Shown here: positions 17,729 to 25,829 of the stretch, piece after piece
Numbering within the stretch: position 1 is the stretch's first letter
How the letters are laid out: every line of letters begins with the position of its first letter
Assembly (NCBI RefSeq): GCF_005405885.1
Contig: NZ_BJFL01000029.1
Span: 1-64,000 of the forward strand
Length of the DNA: 64,000 bases
Direction: 5' to 3'
Source: Gandjariella thermophila
GTDB lineage: Bacteria > Actinomycetota > Actinomycetes > Mycobacteriales > Pseudonocardiaceae
The notes under the pieces: model-generated
Databases searched by the model: none
What the model was told of the DNA's origin: nothing
Seen by the model: only the letters and a program-made list of their open reading frames with translations
Program-made: the position numbers and the translations under genes

Positions 17729-18961
17729 TCAGGCGGCTGGGCGTCCCGGGGAGATGGGCAGGGTCTCCAGACCGCGGATGATGGTGCTCACCCGCCAGGT
17801 CAGCTCCTCCGGCTCGGCGGCCAGCCGCAGCTCGGGGAACCGGCTCAGCAGCCGGCCGATCGCGATCTCACCCTCCAGCCGGGCCAGCGGGGCGCCGAGG
17901 CAGTAGTGGATGCCGTGCCCGAACGCGACGTGCCCGCCGCTGGGCCGGGTGACGTCCAACCGGTCCGGCTCGGCGAACTTCTCTGGGTCCCGGTTCGCCG
18001 AGGACAGCGACACCAGCAGGAACTCGCCTTCCGGGATCACCGTGCCGCCCACGGCGAGCGGCTGGGTGGTGAACCGGAACGTGGCGAGCTGCACCGGCCC
18101 GTCGTAGCGCAGGAACTCCTCGATCGCGCCGTGCAGCAGCGACGGGTCGGCGCGCAGCGCGGCGAGCTGGTCCGGGTGCCGCAGCAGCGCGAGCACGCCG
18201 TTGCCGATCAGGTTGACGGTGGTCTCGTGGCCGGCGACGAGCAGCAGGAACAGCATGGCCACCAGCTCGTTCTCGTCCAGCCGGTCGCCCTCGTCGCGCG
18301 CCTGCACCAGCGCGGTGACCATGTCGTCGCCGGGGTTGGCCCGCTTGTCCGCGATCAGCTTGGTCAGGTACTCGGCCATCGCGGTGGCCGCGCCGCTGAC
18401 CATTTCGATGTCCCGCGAGCCGGACAGCAGCGTGTTGGACCAGGTACGGAAGTCGTCGCGGTCCTCCTGGGGGACGCCGAGCAGCTCGCAGATCACCGTG
18501 ATCGGCAGCGGGAACGCGAACGCGTCCAGCAGGTCCACCTCGTCCTTGCCGGCCATCGCGCCGAGCAGGCCCTCGGTGATCTCCTCGATCCGGGGCCGCA
18601 GCTCCTCGATCCGGCGCGCGGTGAACGCCTTGCCGACCAGCCGGCGCAGCCGGGTGTGGTCCGGCGGGTCGCTGTTCAGCATGTGCGCGGACAGCGCGTC
18701 GGAGAACATCCGGCGCGCCTCGGGATTGGTGTTGTGCCGCTCGAACAGCTCCTGCGCGACGCGCACGTTCTTGCTCACGCTGGGAGCGGCGAGCACCGCG
18801 CGCACGTCCTCGTACCGGGTCACCAGCCACACCTTCAGGCCGCGGGGCAGCAGGACCTCGCGGACCGGCTGCTCGTTCCGTAGTCGCGCGAGGATCGGAT
18901 GCGGATCGCGCACGAAGTCCGGGTCGAACAGCTCGATGGGTGCGGTGTCGGTGCCCTGCAT
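17729..18961 (-). CDS. Cytochrome P450 (CYP107-like)
   Basis: A soluble bacterial P450 of 410 residues. The I-helix oxygen-binding motif is AGHETT; the ExxR region is EEFLRYDGP; the haem-ligand loop near residue 360 is [17 protein letters not shown]. The sequence resembles CYP107-type enzymes. Start ATG 18961 has a strong GAGGAGG eight bases upstream. It is the first gene of a possible P450-bioA transcript. The substrate is unknown; because the Bacillus pimelate-forming BioI belongs to CYP107, a biotin role is worth testing. Confidence 0.92.
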   Translation of the reverse strand: MQGTDTAPIELFDPDFVRDPHPILARLRNEQPVREVLLPRGLKVWLVTRYEDVRAVLAAPSVSKNVRVAQELFERHNTNPEARRMFSDALSAHMLNSDPPDHTRLRRLVGKAFTARRIEELRPRIEEITEGLLGAMAGKDEVDLLDAFAFPLPITVICELLGVPQEDRDDFRTWSNTLLSGSRDIEMVSGAATAMAEYLTKLIADKRANPGDDMVTALVQARDEGDRLDENELVAMLFLLLVAGHETTVNLIGNGVLALLRHPDQLAALRADPSLLHGAIEEFLRYDGPVQLATFRFTTQPLAVGGTVIPEGEFLLVSLSSANRDPEKFAEPDRLDVTRPSGGHVAFGHGIHYCLGAPLARLEGEIAIGRLLSRFPELRLAAEPEELTWRVSTIIRGLETLPISPGRPAA

Positions 18962-19308
18962 GGCGAAGACCTCCTCGCTGGCCCGCCGGGGGCCGCGGCG
19001 AATGCGTTGCGCTAAACCCTGTTCACTACAACGCGGTGGAGACCTCGCGTGTCCCCACTCACCATCACATCACTCGTTTGGCCTAACTGGTTCGGCGTCA
19101 CCCCGCGGTGAGGATGCCCAGCGCGTCGGGCAGCGTTCCGACGATCCGGTCGGCTGCGGCACACGAGCTGGCCGCCGAACTGCTGCGGCCGACGAATCAC
19201 GGGGGCGGGATGCGGATCCGCGCCGGGCGCGGTGGCGCGGCGGCCGCCGGGCCGGACCCGTGGTGGGCGCCGCACCGGGGAAATCCCGGTGTGGCCGGGG
19301 AAGGTAGC
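18962..19308. other. Divergent promoter region between P450 and the AsnC-like gene
   Basis: About 350 bases with no convincing gene. The part nearest the P450 (about 19010-19090) is relatively AT-rich and is where promoters are expected. The half nearer the next gene is GC-rich with open frames on both strands that lack ribosome binding sites. Confidence 0.4.
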
Positions 19309-20634
19309 GTGCCTGACGTGTCCGCACCGGATCCCGTTGACGCCCGCCTGCTCGCCGTGCTGGCCGAGTTGGGCCGGGCGGCCGTGCACGACATCGCCGC
19401 CCGCATGGGCATGGACCCGCGCGAGGTGGCGGTCCGGCTGGTTTCGCTGTCCGCGACCGGTCTACCCCTGCTGGTCGGCGCCGAGTGCGACCCCAACGGC
19501 ATCCGCGCCGCGCTGGCCGCCGTCGGGTGGGGCGGCCACCCGGCGCATCCCGGCTACGGCCCGAACCCGTACGCCGCGCCGTCGGGAGCGTTTCCGGTGC
19601 CCGCCACGCCGCACAACCCCTACCCCGTGGCGCAGTCCGGCCCGTACCCGGTGCCGGGCGTGGCGCAGCCGGTTCCGCAGGGCCATCCCATGCCGGCCCC
19701 GCCGGTCGCCGGCCAGGCCCCGGGCGGTCCGCATCCGGGCAGCGGGCCGCTTCCGGCACCCGCGCCGAACGCGCCCACCAGCGACCCCTTCCCGGCCCCC
19801 ACGCCGAACGCGCCGACCAGCGGCCCGATCCCCGCCCCGGCGCAGGCCGGTTCCGGCGGCGGACCGGCCGCGAACCCCGCGCCGACGAGCGGCCCCCTGC
19901 CCGCGGCGGCTCCCGGCGCGGCGCCGGCATCGAGCACCGTGGGCGGCGGCGGAGTCCAGGCCACGACGCCGACCGGTCCGGACAGCGGAGGGCAGCCGGT
20001 GATCGAGGCACAGCCCTCGGAGGTGGACGCGATGAGCGTGTGGGGGCCGCCGCAGACCTCGTCCTGGGCCAGGGGCGACCGGCAGCCCAACGGCGCCGTG
20101 GCGGCCGGGGACTCGCCGGCCCGCCCGAACCAGGGCGAAAAGGCAGCCGCGCCCGCCGAGTCCGGCGCCACGAGCGACCCCGGCCAGCCGTCCACCCCGG
20201 GCCAGATTCCCCGCCGCACCGGCACCGTGGGCGAGACGCTGGAGACCGAGGGGCTGGCCGGCGAGCGGCTGTCCATCCGGCTGGTCGAGGTCGTCGACCC
20301 GGCCGACGTGCTGTTCACCGCGGCCGGCTACCGGCTGCAGGACGGCGAGCGCGCCGTGGTGGTGCACACCGAACTGACCAACCGGGGCCGCGTGCCGTTC
20401 ACCACCCTGCCCGACCTCTACCTGGTGCTGATCACCACGGACGGGCGGACCGTGGCCAAGGCGCCGGTGACGCTGTCCTCCCGGCCCCCGCACCGGATCG
20501 GCGTGCAACCCGGCGAAACCACCGGGGGCCACACCGTCTACGTGGTGCCGGAGGCGGCCAACACCATCGCGGTGCGGTGGAGCCCGCGGCCGGACGACCA
20601 GGCGCACTCGCTGACCTGGACCGTGGTGGAGTGA
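19309..20634 (+). CDS. AsnC-type winged-helix protein with Pro/Ala-rich linker and C-terminal beta domain
   Basis: Start GTG 19309 has GGGGAAGG four bases upstream; the frame extends further upstream without better support. The N-terminus (DARLLAVLAELGRAAVHDIAARMGMDPREVAVRL) is an Lrp/AsnC-like helix-turn-helix. A low-complexity Pro/Ala/Gly linker of about 240 residues follows, including repeats of the kind PAPTPNAPTSGP. The C-terminal 130 residues (VGETLETEGLAGERLSIRLV to LTWTVVE) look like an immunoglobulin-like beta sandwich of the DUF4352 type. It lacks the Lrp ligand-binding domain. Function unknown. Converges on rluD with an 8-bp gap. Confidence 0.7.
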   Translation: MPDVSAPDPVDARLLAVLAELGRAAVHDIAARMGMDPREVAVRLVSLSATGLPLLVGAECDPNGIRAALAAVGWGGHPAHPGYGPNPYAAPSGAFPVPATPHNPYPVAQSGPYPVPGVAQPVPQGHPMPAPPVAGQAPGGPHPGSGPLPAPAPNAPTSDPFPAPTPNAPTSGPIPAPAQAGSGGGPAANPAPTSGPLPAAAPGAAPASSTVGGGGVQATTPTGPDSGGQPVIEAQPSEVDAMSVWGPPQTSSWARGDRQPNGAVAAGDSPARPNQGEKAAAPAESGATSDPGQPSTPGQIPRRTGTVGETLETEGLAGERLSIRLVEVVDPADVLFTAAGYRLQDGERAVVVHTELTNRGRVPFTTLPDLYLVLITTDGRTVAKAPVTLSSRPPHRIGVQPGETTGGHTVYVVPEAANTIAVRWSPRPDDQAHSLTWTVVE

Positions 20635-20641
20635 CCGCGCG

Positions 20642-21571
20642 TCACGCCTCGGCGCGCAGCAGTTCCAGGCCCCGCGCGAGGTCGTCGGGGTAGCTGCTGG
20701 TGAACTCCACCCACCGGCCGTCCGCGGGATGCCGGAAGCCCAGCGTCCTGGCGTGCAGCCACTGGCGGGTCACGCCGAGCTTCCTGGCCAGCACCGGGTC
20801 CGCGCCGTAGGTGATGTCGCCGACGCAGGGATGTCGCAGCGCGGCGAAATGCACCCGGATCTGGTGCGTGCGACCGGTCTCCAGGTGCACCTCGACCAGC
20901 GACGCGGCCCGGAACGCCTCGATCGTCTCGTAGTGCGTGACGCTCGGCCGGCCCCCGGCGACCACCGCGAACTTGTAGTCGTACTTGGGATGCCGGTCGA
21001 TGGGCGCGTCGATGGTTCCCTTGCTCGGGTCCGGGTGGCCCTGCACCAGCGCGTGGTAGATCTTGTCCACGGTGCGTTCCTTGAACGCCCGCTTGAGCGC
21101 CGAGTACGCGTGCTCGCTCTTGGCCACCACCATGACTCCGGTGGTGCCCACGTCCAGCCGGTGCACCACGCCCTGCCGCTCGGCCGCGCCGGAGGTGGCG
21201 ATCCGGATACCGGCCGCGGCGAGCCCGCCGACCACCGTGGGGCCGGTCCAGCCCGGGGTCGGGTGCACAGCGACGCCGACCGGCTTGTCCACCACGACGA
21301 TGTCGTCGTCCTCGTGCAGCACCACCAGGCCGGGCACCGGGATGGCCTGCACCCGCACCGGGTTCTCCGGTTCGGGCAGGGTCACCTCCAGCAGCCGGCC
21401 GGCGACCAGCCGGTCCGACTTGCCCGCCGGCCGCCCGTCCAGCAGCACGTCGCCGGCCTCGGCCAGGTCGGCCGCGGTGGTGCGGGAGAGGCCGAGCAGC
21501 TTGGCGAGCCCGGCGTCCACCCGCATGCCGTCCAGGCCCTCGGGCACGGGCAGTGTCCGGTACCTACTCAC
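20642..21571 (-). CDS. RluA/RluD-family RNA pseudouridine synthase
   Basis: An N-terminal S4 RNA-binding domain ([23 protein letters not shown]) precedes the RluA catalytic domain with the signature [16 protein letters not shown] containing the catalytic Asp, then [15 protein letters not shown]. It isomerises uridine in rRNA or tRNA; RluD-like 23S modification is the usual assignment, but target choice cannot be read here. The GTG start overlaps the lspA stop (GTGA), a pairing common in bacteria. Confidence 0.9.
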   Translation of the reverse strand: MSRYRTLPVPEGLDGMRVDAGLAKLLGLSRTTAADLAEAGDVLLDGRPAGKSDRLVAGRLLEVTLPEPENPVRVQAIPVPGLVVLHEDDDIVVVDKPVGVAVHPTPGWTGPTVVGGLAAAGIRIATSGAAERQGVVHRLDVGTTGVMVVAKSEHAYSALKRAFKERTVDKIYHALVQGHPDPSKGTIDAPIDRHPKYDYKFAVVAGGRPSVTHYETIEAFRAASLVEVHLETGRTHQIRVHFAALRHPCVGDITYGADPVLARKLGVTRQWLHARTLGFRHPADGRWVEFTSSYPDDLARGLELLRAEA

Positions 21572-22164
21572 GCGCCACCCTCGCCGGCCTTACGGACCCC
21601 GCCGTCGTAGTCCCGACCGAGCAGGGCCATCAGCACGATCAGCGCGCCGCCGACGCAGATGGCCGAGTCGGCGACGTTGAACACCGGCCACACCCGGCCG
21701 TCCGGCGCGAACACCGAGATGAAGTCCACCACCCGGCCCTCCAGCAGGCCCGGGGTGCGGAAGATCCGGTCCGCCAGGTTGCCGACCGCACCGCCGAAGA
21801 CCAGGCCGAGCCCGAGCGCCCACCAGGTGGAGCGCAGCCGAGGCGCGAACCAGATGATCGTCGCCGCGACGCCCATCGCGATCAGGGCGAGCACCCAGGT
21901 CATCGCGGTGGCGATCCCGAACGCGGCCCCCGGGTTGCGGATGAGCTGCAGGTACACCAGGCCGCCCGCGACCGGAATGGGCTGCCGCCCCTCCAACCTC
22001 GCCACCGCGACCACCTTGGTGGCGACATCCAGCGTGATCACCACGGCGGCGGCCAGGATCAGTAGCCCCACCCGCCGCCGGGGCGGTGTCCGATCGCTCG
22101 GCGTCCGATCCGCCGGCGAGGCGGCCGCGGATGGGGTGGGCTCGCTGCTGTGCTCGGTGCTCAC
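21568..22164 (-). CDS. lspA: Lipoprotein signal peptidase (signal peptidase II)
   Basis: Membrane aspartyl protease that cleaves prolipoproteins. Four membrane helices are visible; the conserved NPGAAFG is followed by the catalytic Asp pair in GNLADRIFR and FNVADSAI. The N-terminal 30 residues are a Ser/Pro-rich extension before the first helix, common in actinobacteria. It would process the DUF3558 lipoprotein encoded in this window. Start GTG 22164. Confidence 0.95.
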   Translation of the reverse strand: MSTEHSSEPTPSAAASPADRTPSDRTPPRRRVGLLILAAAVVITLDVATKVVAVARLEGRQPIPVAGGLVYLQLIRNPGAAFGIATAMTWVLALIAMGVAATIIWFAPRLRSTWWALGLGLVFGGAVGNLADRIFRTPGLLEGRVVDFISVFAPDGRVWPVFNVADSAICVGGALIVLMALLGRDYDGGVRKAGEGGA

Positions 22165-22209
22165 CCGGCCATTGTCCAGGACGCGCCACCCGCCGTGGGC
22201 CAGCCCACC

Positions 22210-23559
22210 TCAGCCGGCCAGGAACGGAGGCAGCGGGCGCGGGTCGGGATCGGGCACCCACCGCCCGTCCCGCTGCCGGTAGGACCACCTCGGCCCGTCG
22301 AGGACGAGTTCGCGCAGGCCGCGGACCAGCCGGTCGACGTGTTCCCCGGTGCTGCCCAGGCCGAGGCTCACGCGTACCGCCCGCTGCTCGGTGGACCCGG
22401 CCTCAAGCAGCAGCCGGCGGACCGCCACGTGCGCGCAGAACGCGCCGTCCCGCACGCCGACGCCGTACTCGGCGGACAGCGCGGCGGCGAGCAGCCCGGA
22501 GTCCTGCCCTTCAACGGTGAAGCTGACCACGCCGACCCGGTCGTGGCCGGCGCCGAACAGGTTCAGTTCCCGCAGGCCAGGCACGTCGGCGAGGCCGGCG
22601 CGCAACCGGCACAGCAGTGCGTTCTCGTGCGCGATGATCGGCCGCCAGCCGTGCGCGTCGATGGCCGCACAGGCGGCCGCCAGCGCGTGCGCGCCCAGCA
22701 CGTTCGGCGAGCCCGCCTCGTGCCGCTCGGGCACTCCGGACCAGGCCACGCCGAGGTGATCACCGTGGTCCACCACGCCGGCGGTGGCGCCGCCGCCGAC
22801 CAGGTACGGCTGCGCGGCATGCAGCCAGTCGCCCCGGCCGACCAGGACCCCGGCGCCGTACGGGGCGTACAGCTTGTGCCCGGACAGCGCGAGGTAGTCG
22901 ACGTCCAGGTCGGCGATGCGGATCGGCCGGTGCGGAGCGAGTTGCGCCGCGTCCAGCACCACCCGCGCCGCATGCCGCCTGGCGACCTGCACCAGGTCCG
23001 GCACCGGCCACAGCTCGCCGGTCACGTTGGACGCGCCGGTCACCACGACCAGGCGCGGGCCGACCGGGCACTCGCGCAGCGCGAGGTCCAGCGAACGCAC
23101 CGCGGCTTCCGGCGACTCCGGCGCGGGAAGGCGGCGGACGTGGGGACCGCGCCAGGGCAGCAGCGCGGCGTGGTGCTCGGTGTCGAAGACCACCACCGCG
23201 GTGCGCCGCGGCACGGCGCGGGCAAGCAGGTTGAGCGCGTCGGTGGTGTTGCGGGTGAACACCACGGCGTCGCTGGGGCGGGTGCCGAGGAAGGCGCGGA
23301 CGGTTTCCCTGGCCCGCTCGTACACCCGGGTGCTCACCTGGGAGGCGAAGCCCGCGCCGCGGTGCACGCTCGCGTACCACGGCAGCAGGTCGTCAACGGC
23401 AGCGCGCACCGCGTCCAGGCACGGAGCGCTGGCCGCGTGGTCGAGGTTGGCGTAGGGCACCCGCTCGCCGGTGACCAGCGGAACGGTGAGGCGGGAGCCG
23501 ACCACGGCCGGAACGGCGGCCGGGTGCTCGGTACGGGCCTGGGGGACGGCGATCGTCAC
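22210..23559 (-). CDS. Class V aminotransferase / cysteine-desulfurase-like PLP enzyme
   Basis: The 449-residue product is a fold-type I PLP enzyme: NLDHAASAPC near the N-terminus, FTRNTTDALNLLARAVP, FDTEHHAALLPW, ASNVTGELWPV, VLDAAQLAPH (PLP-contacting Asp/Gln) and LALSGHKLYAPYGAGVLVGR with the PLP lysine. No clear cysteine-desulfurase active-site Cys loop was recognised, so the reaction is open. Start GTG 23559 has GGGAGG four bases upstream. The SAM-IV riboswitch directly upstream implies a role in sulfur or methionine metabolism. Confidence 0.85.
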   Translation of the reverse strand: MTIAVPQARTEHPAAVPAVVGSRLTVPLVTGERVPYANLDHAASAPCLDAVRAAVDDLLPWYASVHRGAGFASQVSTRVYERARETVRAFLGTRPSDAVVFTRNTTDALNLLARAVPRRTAVVVFDTEHHAALLPWRGPHVRRLPAPESPEAAVRSLDLALRECPVGPRLVVVTGASNVTGELWPVPDLVQVARRHAARVVLDAAQLAPHRPIRIADLDVDYLALSGHKLYAPYGAGVLVGRGDWLHAAQPYLVGGGATAGVVDHGDHLGVAWSGVPERHEAGSPNVLGAHALAAACAAIDAHGWRPIIAHENALLCRLRAGLADVPGLRELNLFGAGHDRVGVVSFTVEGQDSGLLAAALSAEYGVGVRDGAFCAHVAVRRLLLEAGSTEQRAVRVSLGLGSTGEHVDRLVRGLRELVLDGPRWSYRQRDGRWVPDPDPRPLPPFLAG

Positions 23560-23593
23560 GTGACCTCCCTGGGAGTCCTCCGGACCCCGAGGG

Positions 23594-23707
23594 GTCCGCG
23601 CTTGCCCGCCGCACCTCACGGCGGACCAGGTCCTCACCCGGGGCACCCCACCGCGGAAGGAGGGTTGCCGGCCAGCAAGCCGGGGCTTCGCGCTGGCGCT
23701 CATGACC
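23594..23707 (-). promoter_or_regulatory. SAM-IV riboswitch
   Basis: Reading the minus strand from 23707, the sequence begins GGTCATGAGCGCCAGC and continues through AAGCCCCGGCTTGCTGG, CCGGCAACCCTCC, CCGCGGTGGGGTGCCCCGGG, TGAGGACC and CGGGCAAGCGCGG. This is the order and wording of the actinobacterial SAM-IV aptamer as I know it. A hairpin (23581-23598, GGACCCC against GGGGTCC) and CTCCCAGGGAGG overlapping the ribosome binding site follow, and no T-run is present, so control is more likely translational than by termination. Confidence 0.88.
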
Positions 23708-23882
23708 TTGACTGGGGACCATAACGGTCCCACGTCCACTGAGTCGAATCGGCGCCCACATACTGGGAGGGGCGCGTCGTTCGGCTGCCCGGTTATTCGC
23801 CACTCGCCGAGTGAGCAGGTCAATGGTCGCGTCGCCGGCGTGCGGTTTGCTCCTTCACCGATGGCCGTCCGAGCACCGACGG

Positions 23883-25361
23883 TTATTCCCCCGTCTCGCC
23901 CATCCAGCGGGCGAAGCGGCCGGCGCGGTCGACCGCCCGAATCCGTCGCTCCGCCCGCGCGCGGACGCCCTCGGTGGCCACCACGAGTAGTTCGTCGCCC
24001 TCCCGCAGCCGGGTCGTCGACTGCGGCGTGAAGCCGACGCCGTCGCGGACCACCAGGCTGAGCATCGAACCGGGGGGCAGGCGTAGCTCGGCCACGTCGA
24101 TCCCGTGCAGCCGCGAGCCCGCCTGGATACGGACCTGCAGCAACTCGGCCTTCAACTCGTCGAGCGGGGCAACGTCGACCTGCACCTCGCGCGGCTCCCC
24201 GCGCGGCTGCAAGCCGAGCACTCGGGCCAGCATCGGCAACGTGGTGCCCTGCACCAACGTCAACACCACGACGAGCACGAAGACGACGTCGACCAGGCGC
24301 TGCGCGTCCGGCACGCCCCGGGTCAATGGAATCAACGCGAGCACGATCGGCACCGCGCCACGCAACCCGCACCAGGCCAGGAAGCCGCGCTCCCGCCACG
24401 GCACCCGGAACGGCACGGTGGCCAGCAACACCGACAGCGGCCGGGCGAGTATCAACAGCACGCCACCTGCGACCAGCGCCGGTACCAGCACACCGAGCAG
24501 GCGAGAAGGCGACGCATACAGGCCGAGCAACACGAACAGTCCGATCTGCGCCAGCCAGCCCAGCCCCTCAGCAAACGACAGCGTGCCCGCCCGGTGCGGC
24601 AGCCGGGCGTTACCCAGCACCACTCCCGCGACGTACGTGGCGAGCAGCCCGGAGGCGTGCGCGAGATCGGCAACGGCGTACGCCAGCACGCACACCGCCA
24701 CGGTGGCCAGCGGGTACAGGCCGGTGGCCGGCAGCGCCGCGCGGCGCAGCGCCGCCCCGCCGGCCCAGCCGAGCAGTCCGCCGATCACGGCACCGACCAG
24801 CAGTTCGTAGCAGACCAGCAGTGGAGTGCTCCACTGGGCCGGCTCGTTCGACGCGAGCAGCACCACGGCCAGGTAGACCGGCGCGTCGTTGAGACCGGAC
24901 TCCAGTTCCAGCGTGCCGACCAACCGCCGGCCCACGCCCAGCCCGCGCAGCACGCTGAACACGGCCGCGGCGTCCGTCGAGGACAGCACCGCTCCCCACA
25001 GCAACGCGGTGCGCCAGCCCAGATCCAGCAACAGGTGCAGCGCCGTTCCGGTCACCGCGATGCTCACCGCGACGGCCACAGTGGACAGAGCGATGCCGAT
25101 CCCGAGCGCGGGGCGCACCGCAGCCCAGCGCGTGGTGAGACCGCCCTCGGTGAGGATCAGCACCAGTGCGGCCAATCCGAGTGACTGGGTGAGCGCGGCG
25201 TTGTCGAACCGGATACCCAACCCGGACTCGCCGAGCAGCAACCCGATCGCGAGGTACAGCAGCAGGGACGGCAGTCCCAGCCGGACGGAGACCCGGACCG
25301 CGAGCACCGCGAGCAGCAGCACCGCCGCGCCGATCCCCAGAACGCTGGTCAGGTCGGCCAC
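23883..25361 (-). CDS. Potassium/proton antiporter (CPA1/NhaP2-like) with TrkA-C domain
   Basis: About 12 hydrophobic helices (residues 10-390) carry the CPA signature WGAVLSSTDAAAVFS followed by LELESGLNDAP, with the SGLNDAP/STDAA pair typical of cation/proton antiporters. The C-terminal soluble part (VDVAPLDELKAELLQVRI to LLVVATEGV) is a TrkA-C/RCK-C regulatory domain. It resembles NhaP2-type K+/H+ antiporters. Start taken at GTG 25361, preceded by GGGAGG; an earlier GTG at the VTTGGG codons is possible. Confidence 0.88.
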   Translation of the reverse strand: MADLTSVLGIGAAVLLLAVLAVRVSVRLGLPSLLLYLAIGLLLGESGLGIRFDNAALTQSLGLAALVLILTEGGLTTRWAAVRPALGIGIALSTVAVAVSIAVTGTALHLLLDLGWRTALLWGAVLSSTDAAAVFSVLRGLGVGRRLVGTLELESGLNDAPVYLAVVLLASNEPAQWSTPLLVCYELLVGAVIGGLLGWAGGAALRRAALPATGLYPLATVAVCVLAYAVADLAHASGLLATYVAGVVLGNARLPHRAGTLSFAEGLGWLAQIGLFVLLGLYASPSRLLGVLVPALVAGGVLLILARPLSVLLATVPFRVPWRERGFLAWCGLRGAVPIVLALIPLTRGVPDAQRLVDVVFVLVVVLTLVQGTTLPMLARVLGLQPRGEPREVQVDVAPLDELKAELLQVRIQAGSRLHGIDVAELRLPPGSMLSLVVRDGVGFTPQSTTRLREGDELLVVATEGVRARAERRIRAVDRAGRFARWMGETGE

Positions 25362-25532
25362 CCCACCTCCCGTCGTCACCCACGCGTGTCCATTGTGTCC
25401 CGTACCTGCCCAAAGCACTCGCGGACGATGCCGGACCAGGCGCCGTCGCCGAACCCGGACGCGAACCCCGGCGCGCCAATCCCGGACGTCAAGTGCCGGC
25501 GCCGAACCGGAACCACACCTCGCACGGGCCGC

Positions 25533-25826
25533 TCAGCGGGCCAGCAGCGCCGCGAGTCGCTCGGCCGCGCCGGGAGGTGCCGGGTCCAGCGCGACGACCT
25601 TGTCCCGGCCACGCGCACCGGCGACGATCGTCACGTCCTGCCGGCGCACGCCAAAGGCCTTGGCCAGCAGCCGGCACAGGGCGTCGTTGGCCTTGCCCTC
25701 CACGGCTGGTGCCGCGACCGCGACGACCAGCGCCGTCCCCGAAGGACCGTCCCGGTGGCCGCCCACCGCGTCCCGGCGCGCGCCCGGCTTCACGCGCACC
25801 GAGAACCGGAACGGCGTGCCGGCCAC
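25533..25826 (-). CDS. DUF167 (YggU-family) protein
   Basis: A 97-residue protein with the family pattern FSVRVKPGARRDAV near the N-terminus, VAAPAVEGKANDALCRLLAKAFGV in the middle and VTIVAGARGRDKVV. Function unknown in general. It starts 3 bp after the ileS stop and should be cotranscribed with it. Confidence 0.9.
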   Translation of the reverse strand: MAGTPFRFSVRVKPGARRDAVGGHRDGPSGTALVVAVAAPAVEGKANDALCRLLAKAFGVRRQDVTIVAGARGRDKVVALDPAPPGAAERLAALLAR

Positions 25827-25829
25827 GCG

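Noticed and set aside
19120-19260. Minus-strand stretch resembling the end of a HAD-type hydrolase (IVGTLPDALGIL)
   Set aside because: Only about 25 residues of weak likeness, no preceding domain and no start; chance in GC-rich DNA is likely.
23581-23598. GGACCCC/GGGGTCC hairpin after the SAM-IV aptamer as a transcription terminator
   Set aside because: No T-run follows and the next hairpin covers the ribosome binding site, so it is better read as part of translational control.
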